From positions 703,016-767,015 of the forward strand of contig RPFO01000078.1 of NCBI GenBank assembly GCA_009746045.1: a stretch of 64,000 bases of DNA, in the 5' to 3' direction. Below, in pieces: positions 44,601-56,811 of the stretch (within the stretch, counting starts at the first letter, position 1; each line of letters opens with the position of its first letter). The notes beneath the pieces are model-generated. The model made no database searches. It was not told the DNA's origin and worked only from the letters and a program-made list of their open reading frames with translations. A program made the position numbers and the translations under genes. The stretch is from Mesostigma viride. Its lineage: Eukaryota; Streptophyta; Mesostigmatophyceae; Mesostigmatales; Mesostigmataceae.

Positions 44601-46507
44601 AGCGCGGCCACGTGGGGGGCGGAGGCGGACGTGCCGCCAAAGTTGGGAAAGCCGTTGCCGTCGTCGTCGTAATCCGGCGAGGCCAGGGGAAAGAAGCTCG
44701 TGTCGCCGCGATCGGGGCCCACCAAGCTGGGTGTCTGGCGGACCACCCCACCAGGCAGGTAGTTGCCCTCCTCATCGAAGTAAATGCGCGTGCCGCCCTT
44801 AGAGCTGAAGATCTCGAGGATTGCGGTGGGCAGGCTGGAGTTGAAGACTGGCGTGGCTCTGTAGTCCGCGGCGCCGACGGAGACTGCGAGTAGTGCGGCT
44901 GCGTGGCCAACCACCGTGGAGCTGTTGGTGGCAAATGTGGGGTCCATGGTGATGCGCGAAGTGAATGCAAGCAGCTTGATGTTTCGGGGGGGGGGGCCCT
45001 CGTACCAGCCGACCTGTACCTTGACCAAGTTGTCCGTGGTCTGAACGCACACGATCTCGAAGGGGTCACCATCCACGTTAGCGTTGACCGAATAGCTGAG
45101 CAGCTCACCCGATGACGAGTAGACAAAGAGGTCCAGGTCGGACTCCGCCCCAGTCACACCGCTCCCTTCCTGCTCCGCCCAGGGTCCCTGGGTCGCCCAC
45201 GGCTGGTCCCACTGGAGCGAGATGCAGCGGGGTACCCTGAAGGTCCCGGTGATGATTAGATTCGTCTGGACGGTATCGTTGGACGAGTCAAAGTCGTGCA
45301 GCAGGGTCCCGAAATCTGATACGTCCAGCTCGCCCGAGTTCACAAAGGCCGACTCATAGGCGTTCGCCTTGTAGTTGCCCGCCGATGAGAAATAGTGGAC
45401 GCCCTTGCGCGTGACGTCGTTGACCGCGGACGCAATCGCGCCGTCGAAGAAGGCCGGCTCCGCGAAGTAGAAGATGTCGTCCACGACGATGTCGCAGCCG
45501 CGGTCGGCCAGCAGACGGATCCCGTGTGCGAAATCGGAAAGCGATACAAAGGCGGTGTAGAATGCGATTGCGGCACCGGGCGCCACGTCGTACACGATCT
45601 CAGCAATAGCGCGGCCCTCATCAGCGATCTCTGAGAAATCCTCCCCACACAACGTGGGGAGGTCCAGGATGACCTCCAACCGATCCTGCGGGGGCAGCTC
45701 CCCCGGTGTGTAGTTCCCACAGGCATAGAAGGAGTCAGACAACACACCCACCTTGATGCCACGGCCGGAGACGTTATAATGGGAACGGATAATGTCGGCG
45801 CCCATGGCGCGGACGCCCTGCGAAACAACCGGCGAGTCTGCCTGGTTGTAGGCGACCAAGGAGGGAGTCCATGAGAGCATGCCGTCAACGGAATCCAAGC
45901 ATGGAACGCTTTCCACAGGGACCCACGCATACACACCCCGGCCAGATATAGTAACCTCAGTGATCCCGCACTCGCCGAGCAGCTGCTCCTTGATCTTGTC
46001 GGCATTTGCCTGCGGCTTGATGACTCCTTGAACGCGCAGCTCTGCTGCACTGTCGGCCGAGCTGGAGGTCTTTGGCTTGTCGGAAGAGGACTTGGACTTG
46101 GAGCCCTTTGACGCTCCCTGCTGGGAGTTCAGCAGAAACTTTGCCTGCACACCGACATTGCGGCCGGCGCTGACCGGACGGCCCATGCTCTGCAAAAGGA
46201 ATTTATCCACGCGGCCGGATTCAGGCACGTTCTCCTTGCCTGCCTTTGCATCCTTAACTTCTTGCCCAGCAGATGCCGTCGCCAAGGATCCAACAAGAGC
46301 ATTGTACGCCTGCGTGAGCAGAGGGTGAGTAATCGAACCTCCCGCGGCGACGTTGCCGGCCAGGCTCCGCGAACGCCCGATTTTTGCAGTATTATCGCTG
46401 GCTGAAGCAGGCAAGCAGCCATGGGCTACGAAAGCGGCGGCCAGTATGAGTCCGAAAACATTTAAAAGACTAGAAAGCCCGTTTCTGCGCGGTCCACGGC
46501 GAGGCAT
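38674..46507 (-). CDS. Secreted mosaic subtilase (S8) with LRR, PPC, HYR and root-cap-like domains, 4 exons
   Basis: Exons (minus strand): 46507-44127, 43522-42345, 41195-39349, 38871-38674; donors GTGAGT, GTGCGT, GTAAGT; phases fit, giving 1867 aa. The chosen start (MPRRGPRRNG) gives a classical signal peptide, though starts at 46537 and 46645 are also open. Order: prodomain-like segment; S8 domain (about 250-690) with Asp258 in VLSDSF, Asn378 in SSAGN and Ser627 in GTSASAP, but Glu297 where the catalytic His of HGT should be; plant-type LRR N-cap and repeats (about 698-835); PPC-like domain (about 890-980); a degenerate LRR cap; a second PPC-like domain (about 1134-1230); another LRR cap and repeat (about 1240-1325); HYR domain (about 1429-1470); and a root-cap/LEA-like domain (about 1660-1865) with FCIISDKAVHVNAH and HGVLGQTFRP. 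No membrane segment besides the signal. Likely an extracellular or wall protein; proteolytic activity is uncertain. Confidence 0.85.
41196..42344 (-). other. Intron 2 of the subtilase gene
   Basis: 1149 bp between donor GTGCGT (42344-42339) and acceptor GCGCAG (ending 41196). A split Gly codon joins CDDD to CGSVGSSG within the second PPC-like domain. It contains short direct GCATGCCC-type repeats near 41465-41515 and nothing else recognised. Confidence 0.8.
43586..43774 (+). repeat. (GGGA)n microsatellite in subtilase intron 1
   Basis: About 47 GGGA units in the 604-bp intron 43523-44126. The coding strand of the host gene is TCCC-rich here, opposite in sense to the tract in GMPP intron 4. 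Confidence 0.97.
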
Positions 46508-46875
46508 TCCCTCGCCTGTCCCGCGTTCCGCTATCATGGCCGATGGGTACGTCGACTTGCCTTCTCGGGGCACTTGCTCGCACAGGGATAAGGGGCCGGG
46601 GTGGCACCTTGGCTTGGCACCGGTCAAGTCATCTTGGCTTGGCACGGCGAGGAAGCGAAGGCCAGAAGATCATCTCGACGATCATGGCGTCATTTTGGCG
46701 TGGCAGAATCTTTTTCAACCGGAGATCTGTTTCGAAATATTTTTGTCCAAACCAGGTCCAATGTTGATCTAATAACAAGGAAATCGATCTCTTTCGGGAA
46801 TCGATGATATTTCTTTGTATCAGAGCCTCTCATATTAGCAAGTCTCACAGTCAGGCAGTCAGTCAGTTCAGTCAG

Positions 46876-47010
46876 TTAAGGGGACTCCGCGCGGCGAATA
46901 TTTTCCGCGCCAAAAAAATTCCGCGGTACCCTCCGTACCGTGAAAAGTGGGTGCACGGTGCGCGCACCCCTTGCGGAAGTGGCCATGGCGACTGCTTTTA
47001 CACGAAACGT
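46876..47010 (-). repeat. Dispersed repeat R3, copy 3 (diverged)
   Basis: Inverted relative to copies 1 and 2. Outer edge TTAAGGGGACTCCGCG at 46876, then the ACCGTG/CACGGT hairpin and GGTGCGCGCACC, ending near GGCCATGGCGAC. About 230 bp upstream of the longest subtilase start. Confidence 0.5.
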
Positions 47011-48539
47011 GACAAATTGGCACGCGGAAGGCAGAAATCATCCTCGATTGTTGGAGAAAATTAGTTACTGATTCTACTTTATGGTGGGATGGTTGCGATC
47101 TATAAGGTCGCGGGCTTTTTTTCTTTACCATCGGCAGGGGGGGTCCGGCCTAGCCTGAATTTCTGTCGGGATGAATAAATTAAGTAATATAATGGATGCC
47201 TGCCGGTGTGATTGTCGATTGGCGTTGCCAGTTTTGATGGTCGTAAGGAAAGCTAGTTTAATGATGTTTCTAAAGCCGTAAAAATTCCCGCTGCTATCTT
47301 TACCTTTCCCGTCACTTTGCGGTAAGATAACATTATGCCTGCGCGATGCGCGCCCGACCTAGTCTCCATGAAAGGGTGGCCTTTAATTTCTTGTGCGCCT
47401 GGGCACGAATAAATGCCCGTTATGGTACGTTCTTGTATTAAACGTCTTAAGCTAGCGTGTTCCTGCTTTCTTAGCTGGTTGAACGTAAGCTTTTTGCCTT
47501 CTTTCCGGCCAGATGCAGCCAGGATCGAAGTTGCGGCTAGTACTCCTGGCGCTGATCAGCCCAGAGAGAGTCCTGGCGCTGCATGCGCATCCATCGCTGG
47601 ATTCCTGGATGTCTTTTAGCAAGTTCGTCTGTGACGTGGCTGGCTTGCTGCAGCGCGTGGCCCACAACCTGTCGGGAAGGTGTAATGCTTTTATTTTCGA
47701 CATGCTTCTCTGAAATTTCATTTGCTTTATAGACAGTTGTGTTCGAGGAAATTCACGCGGTCTTTCTAAGCAGCGGCATCATTTTCCCCAGATACTGACG
47801 AGCTGGCACCTGTCTCCTAAAGAAAGTGGCTCGTGCTTGTTAGAAAGGAGGCAGTGTGCATTTTGCGGGACACAATGCTTTGGTGGAGCATGCGTTAGGT
47901 AGGTTGTTCCAATGGTCTCCTCACCTTACCCACTGAGTAAATGATAGCCTTTGTCATGCTAACCAGAGCAGCTAGCCACAGGTTGGCTGGATAAAAAGTC
48001 AGCGTATTTTCTCTTTATATACTGCACGTGTGGTCCTCCACGTGTCCGGCTTGTTGGGCATTTTGGAAGAGGGTTTTTAATGTGTTGTTGGGTGGAACAA
48101 CTTGGTTGTTGGCACAAAAGATCACACATTATTAGCCTGAGATAGGCATTACATATGCTTAATTCTCAGGCGTGTCGTCCTACCAGCCTTGTTGTTAAGG
48201 GTAGACTCACAAGGCTGGCTGTGCCGATGGAGGGGTGGGGCGTATGACGCTCCGGACATCCTCCTCACACTCCGTGATCAAAGTGGGCATGTTTTTGGGT
48301 GTCTAGGGTCTAAGCAAAACAGATGTCATTTGGGCTCAGCACTAGCTCAATTCTCTATTAGCGTCTACCCAGGTGGCATCACAGGAAAATCAATAACTTG
48401 AGCTGCGCTTGTCAGAATTAGCTCAAACTTTAGGGTTGTGTTTCCCCCTACTCAGTGGAATTTCGCATGTATGGATGACCCCATTCGATGTGTTGATAAT
48501 TTGATTTATTTTTTTGGCTGAAAAAAGTACCCATTTTGC
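47011..48539. other. No secure gene; possible short secreted-protein exon at 47513-47713
   Basis: About 1.5 kb of lower-GC sequence. The frame at 47513-47713 (+) starts MQPGSKLRLVLLALISPERV, which looks like a signal peptide, and is more GC-rich than its surroundings. It could be a first exon with a donor near 47678 (GTGTAA), but no downstream exon can be recognised. Nothing else is supported. Confidence 0.3.
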
Positions 48540-48815
48540 GGGGAAATCAATAACTCAAACAAATGTGATTATTTTGACCATGTGAATAGCCCAGATTTTT
48601 TAGAAGTGGGGGAACTTTGCAGGAATGTATGGGCAGCTAGGTCATTTGGATAAGTGGTTTGTCTTGGGCAAAATATCTCATAAATAGCGTCTTTTTCTAT
48701 TTTTAGCTCGCCACCGGTGCGTGGTTGGGGGTAGTACCCCCAACAAGTGGTGGCATGAATGTCCAATTAAACATCATATTTATGGTACTCAATCATCACT
48801 AGATGGTTCCCAAGT
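48540..48815 (-). repeat. Dispersed repeat R2, copy 2
   Basis: Inverted relative to 31930-32136. Contains the 19-base perfect palindrome TTGGGGGTAGTACCCCCAA at 48725-48743. Confidence 0.65.
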
Positions 48816-48984
48816 GCATAGGAACTGATAGTCATTAAAGTCAGCTTTTCAGGCTTTTGGACGTGCGAGTATCTTACCGCGCAGATTACCTAATTGTCGC
48901 TGTCTCAATCGTATATATGTAAATCATTCCCGGGTGAACGGGTATTTTTATTAACCAATTGGGAGATCATTCGATAATCGAACA

Positions 48985-49507
48985 TTATTCCACATCGTCG
49001 CGTCGCTGGGGCCTGCAGCAACACGATGTTTTCTGGCATACGCGGGCTTTTGGTTCCCGCCGCACATTTGAAAGTGCTGTCCTCCGGCTTGTTGCCTTTG
49101 CACCGTGTGCAGTTCTTGGGCGTTTGGAATCATGGCATGGCTAACGCGTGATGACTGACTAGCTAGACCTATTCAGTGGTTTTCCATTTGCGGGTATTTC
49201 CTCGTAAATGGTGGGAGAGCGATCGCAGCAATGGTGCTCACCACTAGACACTCCCGGCCAGTTAGGCTCGAAACACACGCCCTGATCAGGCATGCTGTTT
49301 CCGGCCCCACCGTCTAGGTCATCTAGTCGCTCTACACGTAAGCCAGCCATAATTTCAATGCACAAGGATACACATTTCCATCACCATTCATCTTCATCAT
49401 CCTGAACGACTCGAACACGCGGACAAGATAACGGCAGGCTTGAGCTAGTGATACCATGGTCCGGATTCTCCCGATTTCTGGCCTGCGCTGGTTGTCTCCT
49501 TGATGAT
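48985..49507 (-). mobile_element. Partial T1 element
   Basis: Reverse-complement match to the left third of T1 (32581-33110), starting at the terminus near 49507 (GTTGTCTCCTTGAT) and ending internally at about 48985. The second terminus is missing. Confidence 0.7.
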
Positions 49508-50124
49508 TGGAACCGATACATCATTTTTTCGGGTACGTGGGTGCAAGCGTGGGTGTATTTATTATCCAATTATAGACCAGAGATGTAAAATGGGAAATCA
49601 TGAATCACCTCATACGTGAAGTAGGCATTAATTTGGGTAGCATCGAATAATAGCCGAACGGGTGCTTTTTGCCAAGTTTTCGGCCATTGTCATAGTCGGC
49701 CGGGCGCATGAAGTATATATTGATATTCAGGCTGGCATGGGCCGACAGTGTGTGTCTGACCTTTCCATGGAAGAAACTAGTAGGCCTTAATTGTTGCGCA
49801 CCCGGGCGAGGGATTTACGAGGTCAATATACATATTCATTGAGAATAATAGATTACGGAGGTGAGATATAGGCATGCAACATAAGGAAAAACCCGATAAC
49901 TGGGAGAATAACCCTGAAGAAATTAATAGTAATCTGACACAGACATCCAAGGATCACGCCAGCTGCAAAAGGTACAACTAACTATACATCACAAAACTAC
50001 ACGCAGCAACAGCGCTGCCGGCCCACCATGCAGGCCTGGAAGGGATCTAGACCGCATGGGTCGCGACAAAGTCGGCCCGGGTGCGGCGGAATTCTATTCT
50101 GATTTGATATATATAGATTCCATG
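49508..50124. other. No feature recognised
   Basis: About 0.6 kb of low-GC sequence without recognisable frames or repeats. Confidence 0.5.
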
Positions 50125-50430
50125 TGGCGAGCGTTATGTGAAGGGTCTCCGAGACAACTATGCCTGGACGCATGGTGATCCAACGCCGTGGAAGGATTAG
50201 GGAAGTTGTCTGAGAGGAAAGACGCGAAGGCCGCGGGAGCCGCGTGGCTATCTCTAGGCCGTAGACCTTCATGGAGGGAGACAGAGGGTAACAAGAAAGG
50301 TTGATCGGGAAAACACACATACACACCACCACGACCAACACAAACAACCAAAAACTAAGAAGGAAAAGAGGGAACGCATTAACACACATAATAATGACAC
50401 GAAGGGGCTATAAGAATAAGTACGGAGTAA
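50125..50430 (+). repeat. Dispersed repeat R4, copy 2 (unexpanded)
   Basis: Same order of blocks as 35491-38060. Where that copy has 1.7 kb of satellite, this one has only a short mixed CA/CAA stretch (about 50312-50353). Confidence 0.8.
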
Positions 50431-50439
50431 ATGTACATT

Positions 50440-50845
50440 GACCTGGCCTGGCCGGCCCAAGGACATTCCTAAGAAGGTAGGCAAACATGTCATGACCTAC
50501 CCACAGCAGTTGATGGCTGACCTAGTGGTCCCAGCTCAGTTTGAACATCGCATTCACTCCCTCTCTCTTGCTTGGATTGGACTGCTATGCAGGACAAGAA
50601 GAGGTGGAAGACCATTGTCCAGGCTCATATCCCATCCCCCTGTGGGCAAGCCCCCTCCCCCCAAGCGGAAGGGGTAATTTGCTGAGTAGAATACCAGGTA
50701 GGGTTTTCTATGTTAGATTAGCTTAGAGTTAGATTAGTTCGGTTTTGCGGCTTTGTCCCCCCTCCATCCATCCACGGCCGGGAATATGTGCTACATGATC
50801 TCCCAACGGAGTCATGTTATAAATTAATTTAATTTAATGTTTAAT
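50440..50845 (+). mobile_element. Family A LINE, 5'-truncated, 9-bp target duplication
   Basis: Begins TWPGRPKDIPKKVGKHV, the ORF2 C-terminus, with a frameshift near 50575. It ends with the perfect family A hairpin (ACATGA, T, CTCC, loop CAAC, GGAG, TCATGT) and a TTTAA tail. Flanked by ATGTACATT at 50431-50439 and 50846-50854. Confidence 0.88.
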
Positions 50846-50854
50846 ATGTACATT

Positions 50855-52149
50855 ACAAAGGGAAGAAGAAAAAAGGGAAAGAAAGAAAGAAAAAAGAAAA
50901 GAAAATGTTAAAGGTAATAATACGAACAATAATAAATAAAAACAATCAAGTAAAGAGTAATAATAAAAACAAAAACAAAAATGGAATAAGGGAAGGTCAA
51001 ATATTGCCGGGATGTGGTGAGGCACAGACGATGTTGGAGTATATATGGGTCTTTCTTTTTCAGTCCGTGCAAGTCTATGGCGGCTAACTGAGCCCGGGTG
51101 GAATTGCAACCATGTATGGGTCAGGCCGGAGTAATTCGATTTTTCAGCGCCCTGCACATTGGTCCCCGGCCGGGGGTCTACTATCCAACAGGGTCTAAAG
51201 CCTCATTGCCCGGGCAGCTCACTCCAAATAAAATAAGTGTAAGGTGAAAATGGGTAGGCAGTGAAAAAATAGACAGGATGAACAAACAGTGACTAGAAAC
51301 TTCGTGACTGACCCCCTGTTTAGTGTGTGATAGTGTGTGTGAGTGTGTGAGTGTGTGTGAGAGTGTGTGAGAGCCGGTGTGACTCAGTGGGCTTCTCTTT
51401 TTTTCGTGTGTCAGTGTGTGTCAGTGTGTATCAGTGTGTGTCAGTGTGACTGGCTTTGACTTTTTCCCCGTGACAGTGTGTGTCAGTGTGTGACAGTGTA
51501 TAATAATCAGTCAGCCGGTGTGAGTGAGTGTGACAGTGTGTGTGACAGTGTGTGTCAGTGTGACAGTGACAGTGCCCGGGGGGGGGGGGCGGAAGGTGAT
51601 AAACTTCTCCCCAAAAGGCTGTACTTCTCTTTCAAAGTGGGGCGCCGACCTACAGAGAGTACTTCTCCGGGCCTGCCCAGGGTCCCAGGGGAGTACGGCA
51701 GGGTGCACCGAGCCGTACACCCTGGAGTACGGTCAGGGTGTGTCAGGAACTGGACACGTGGCGCGACCTGCGCGGGCAGCTGCCAGACCCGGGCGCGCTC
51801 TGACAAAGGGGGGGGGCGAGGGGTCGGTCACGAAGTTTCTAGGAGTCTGAGGAATAAAGAGGAGTGAAGGCACAAAGAAGTTGTTAAGGAGAGAAAAAAA
51901 GGAAAGCAAGAAAGAAGTAAAAAAATAATGATAAAGAATAAAGTAATAAAAAAATGATAACAATGAAATGAGAAGTTCTAAGAACTAAGTATGACATATG
52001 AAAAAAATTGTTGAATAGGCATACATAAAAGGAAAGACAAGAAGCTGAACAAGTAAAGTAAAAAAGGAAGAAGGAAAAAGAAAATGAAAATGAGGTGGGA
52101 ATAAAACCCCCTTGCAACATCAACAACAACAACAAAAAAAAAACAACCT
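50855..52149. other. Purine-rich and GTGTGA-repeat region, no gene
   Basis: 50855-50990 and 51850-52090 are A/G-rich and low in complexity. A degenerate GTGTGTGAGTGTGTCA-type minisatellite spans about 51325-51575. The GC-rich stretch 51580-51850 has short frames without recognisable domains. Confidence 0.6.
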
Positions 52150-53436
<1,287 letters not shown>

Positions 53437-54480
53437 CCTGCCGGGGTGGCTGGGATGAATCGATGGTGGCCGTCTAGCTAGCTGCTCCGCTATGTTTGGG
53501 ACCTGTGTGGCCTGGGCCTCGGTGTGGGCTGGGTGATGGCTTCAAGCTTCTTCATGAGCACGCCGCACTTCCCGGAGGGCCTCCACCTGGTTGAGGCGGG
53601 AGAGGAGTGCAGCATGTGCCTCGGATACAGTACTGCGCCGTGGTCTGCAGCGCCGTGAGCTGAGGTTGTAGCTTGTGTGCCACCTTGCATGGTTTCCGTA
53701 TTGAGCACTTCAAGCTAGGCCTCCACCGTGTTGAGCACTGTTGTCATCAATGTCATCTTCTCGGCCAGCGGCCAGGTCACGTGCTCCCCCAGCACTGCTC
53801 GGAGAACGTCCTTGCAGAGGGAGGCAGCCGGTGTGGCTGCCGGCTGCGCAGGCCGGGCTTGGTTGCGGAGCCGAGCGTCGAGGTAAGGTGCAGTGAGCTT
53901 GTAGAAGCTGAAGAGGATGGTGAGGCGATGATTGAATTCTGGCAGGGCGAGGAACTCCTCCACCTTGTCCGGGCGGGGATGGGCCCATCGGGCCCACATG
54001 CAGAGCTTTTGTTCCCGTGCGTGGTAATGCACTATCTCGGTGCAGTGTGTAGTACGTGTCGGTCAGTCGCAGCCAGCCGCTGACCGTAAAGCATGCCGGT
54101 CAGGTCTAATGATAGGTACTGTCGCCATTTGTTTGATTCGTAGCAGAATTTCTTGGGCTCTAGCTGGCGAGGCGCTTGGCGCGATGGGTTTGCTGGCGGT
54201 GGGTTTGCGGGCCCAGTCGACTGGGCAAGGACGATAGCGAGTGGGTTGGGCTGGGAGCCGGACAGCTCCTTTTCCAAACCCCGTTTTGCTTTTGGAGTCG
54301 TTATAGCTGCGTGTCACGTGCTGCTTTTGGAGTCGATACTGCGTTTCAGCCGTAACCGATTATACTGGCGAGTGCGTCTTAAAAAGGCGCATCGAATGCA
54401 TGCAAGTGGTCTGACCGAATTTGGGGCTCAGACGCAAAAGATCTAAACTCCGCCGTCAGCTATACCGCCGTCACGAGCCA
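53437..54480 (-). pseudogene. ORF1p 5' half with 5' UTR, family B
   Basis: The minus strand carries the conserved 5' UTR block (TTTTGCGTCTGAGCCCC near 54430), a start degraded from ATG to ATA, then ORF1 sequence (LYLDARLRNQARPAQPAAT, VTWPLAEKMTLMTTVLNTV) similar to 29690-30555. The 3' half is replaced by the CAA tract. It stands head-to-head with the family A element at 54706. Confidence 0.7.
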
Positions 54481-54599
54481 TTTTTTCAAATCAGATAGTA
54501 ATAGCAATTGAGGATTTTTTTTTTTCAGAAAAGAGAGACGGTGTGCAGTTTTCTGGGGAAGACTAGCACACATAGTGGCCTGATCAACCATTAGTCTTT

Positions 54600-54705
54600 A
54601 GGCCCGTGGGGAAGCGCCCGCGTGTGCAAACCCGCGAGAGGCACGCCAGACAGCTCCCCTAGGCCCCGTAGAGTTGATATTGATATAGCTTTAGATAGAT
54701 GTTGT
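54600..54705 (+). mobile_element. Family B LINE 3' fragment, part 1
   Basis: Matches the ORF2 end at 61200-61260 (GKRPRVQTR-type, then the stop region) and the beginning of the 3' UTR. Interrupted at 54705 by an ORF1-only element; continues at 57279. Confidence 0.7.
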
Positions 54706-54883
54706 CGAGCCACGAGCGGACATGGCTGACGGCGGAGCTCAGAACTTTTGCGTCTGAGCCCCAAATGCAGTCAGATCACTTGCAACCGATGCGTCTTTTC
54801 TAGGCGCATCTGCTACTAGCACCGGTTACAGCTGTAACGCAGTATTGTGACCAGCCTGCAGCAATTAACCTATTACGCAATAT

Positions 54884-56236
54884 ATGGCGAGCAAACGCCT
54901 GTCGACGCAACGCAGTTTGGCGGATGCGCTCGCCCATGAAAATGCGGCAGCTGCGGCTGCAGCCTCGCCAGATCCGGAAGGCAGCGGTGACACTAGTCGC
55001 GCACTGGTGCTCGCCCCGAACCCTCCCGGGCTCAATGCCTCGCCATCGGCATCGCCTGACCCTAAACGCGCCCGCTCCGCCGACAAAACAGGAGGGTCTT
55101 CACGCCCCTCGGAACCGCGCTTTCGGCTCCAACCTTTCCAGGTCGATGATCACGACTGGACCAACATGTCCCCGGACGCTGCTATGCACTGCATCTTCTA
55201 CGGGGACTACGCCTCGCTTTACGACCTGTGCGCCTCCATCTCCACGCCACCGGCCGCCTCCTCTGCACTGACGGCAACCGCTGGCACAACGTCAGCATGG
55301 TTTTCGGCTCCCCACGCCCCCCGTCTAGCTCCAGCACGCCATCCTCAACTCCCTTCTCCAGCGCTCTGACGGCGAGATCTGAGCTCCATATCCACTGATC
55401 TCCGCCCCCACCCTCCGTTCCATCCTCATCATGGAAGCCTTTCAGCAGCACGTGACCCCCCTTGCTGCTGACGTCGCAGCAATGGGTGGTCCGCTGGCTG
55501 CTGAACTTCCTCACCTCACCGCCACCCGTCCACTGCCATTTCCGCCTCCACTGCCGACATCAAAGCCCAGCTCCTCGACCTCGACCAACGCCTTCAAGCC
55601 ACCGCCAACGCCCTTGAGAGCTTGCATGACACCGCCGGCCTCACCGCCCAGGCGGTGAAGGACATCGCCGCCCAGCCGGCTCCTGCTGGCCCGGCCGGCG
55701 ATGCTCCCTCCACCTGGGCGGACTTGCTTAAGCAGCACACCACCTCCACCACCTCCACCATATCTCGGCACAACTCAAGCAACAAGCCCTCGACCTTCGC
55801 GAGGAAGCCGACATCGCCCGGCGCAGCCACAATGTCATCGTCAAGCACTTCGACCAGCAGGCAGGTGAGACCTCCACGAGCCTTCTTGAGGCATTTAAGC
55901 GCGCCATTCTTGCCCCCATGTTACTCACTGGTGAGCTGGACATGTCGGCTGTCCGCCTCCCCCGCGCGCGGGGGAAGGCTGGCCCGGCACCCGTGCTCCT
56001 CACCTTTAAGTACATGGCGGACAAGCTGGCGTTCCTGAAATGCCGCAAGAAGCTCTCGGAGACTCGCTTCACGCTGGACGACGACTTGACCCTGGCCCAG
56101 CAACAGCGGCGACGCGAGCTATGGCCGACCTACCTTCAGCTCCGGCAGAGCGCAAGGGGGAAGCCGGTATACTGGAGGGGGCGGTCATCCACGTTGACCA
56201 CAAGCCCTGGCAGCCCCCTCCTGCCACCTCAGACTA
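54884..56236 (+). pseudogene. ORF1p of family A ORF1-only element, frameshifted
   Basis: The N-terminus MASKRLSTQRSLADALAHEN opens a frame to about 55369 with a disordered Ala/Pro/Ser region and FQVDDHDWTNMSPDAAMHCI. A helical middle section (LLDLDQRLQATANALESLHD, then TADIARRSHN-type) suggests a coiled coil. The C-terminus (VRLPRARGKAGPAPVLLTF, DDDLTLAQQQRRRELWPTYL) resembles the RRM/CTD region of L1/Tx1 ORF1p. At least two or three frameshifts are present (55370-55480, 55740-55900). Role by family: RNA binding and particle assembly in trans for retrotransposition. Confidence 0.7.
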
Positions 56237-56247
56237 GGAATATATAT

Positions 56248-56811
56248 TAAAAATATAATTACTTACAGCAGAGTGAAATCACTCAAACCAAAGCAAACGC
56301 CCAGCTATAAACCTATATACAGAGCCATGTCAAAGCTCTATACTACGATAAGACCAATGGAAACGCCTAACGGGAGGAACCTAATAGCCCTGCTGCACCG
56401 CAAAATCAGCCCGCGTACGGCGGAGCATGATGTCAGCCATGGCCCGAGTCAGCGCCACCGACAAGCGCTGACGCCAATATGACGTCCAGGTCCGCGCCGA
56501 CCATGGGGCCCGCTGGCCCTCCAGGTCCAGCCGGTCCTCCCGGAGCCGGCAACACTCCTTGAAGAAGGCGGAGGTCAGGGGCCCCATGGCCCCAAACTCC
56601 TCCAGGACAAAGGGCACCACACGATGGTGCCCGACGTCGCCGTAGGCCAGGAGCTTGGCCCGCTCCGCCCGGTCCGCCGTGTAACCTGCCGTGAGGGAGG
56701 CCCCAGCCACGTGGCTAAGAGCCAAGGGCCGCGCCACCGAAACGTCAATAAGCAGATGCCGGCCACCCCCCTCAAAGTCCAGCACCACGATGTCAGGCCG
56801 GTGGTTGGACT
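56248..56811 (-). mobile_element. Retroelement fragment with 15-bp target duplication
   Basis: Flanked by ACTAGGAATATATAT at 56233-56247 and 56812-56826. The minus-strand frame 56788-56381 (VLDFEGGGRHLLIDVSVARP, HHRVVPFVLEEFGAMGPLTS, LSVALTRAMADIMLRRTRAD, stop) resembles a C-terminal endonuclease-like tail I associate with some algal and fungal retroelement RT proteins; that link is from memory. The A/T-rich minus-strand 3' end fits a 5'-truncated retrotransposon. Confidence 0.6.
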
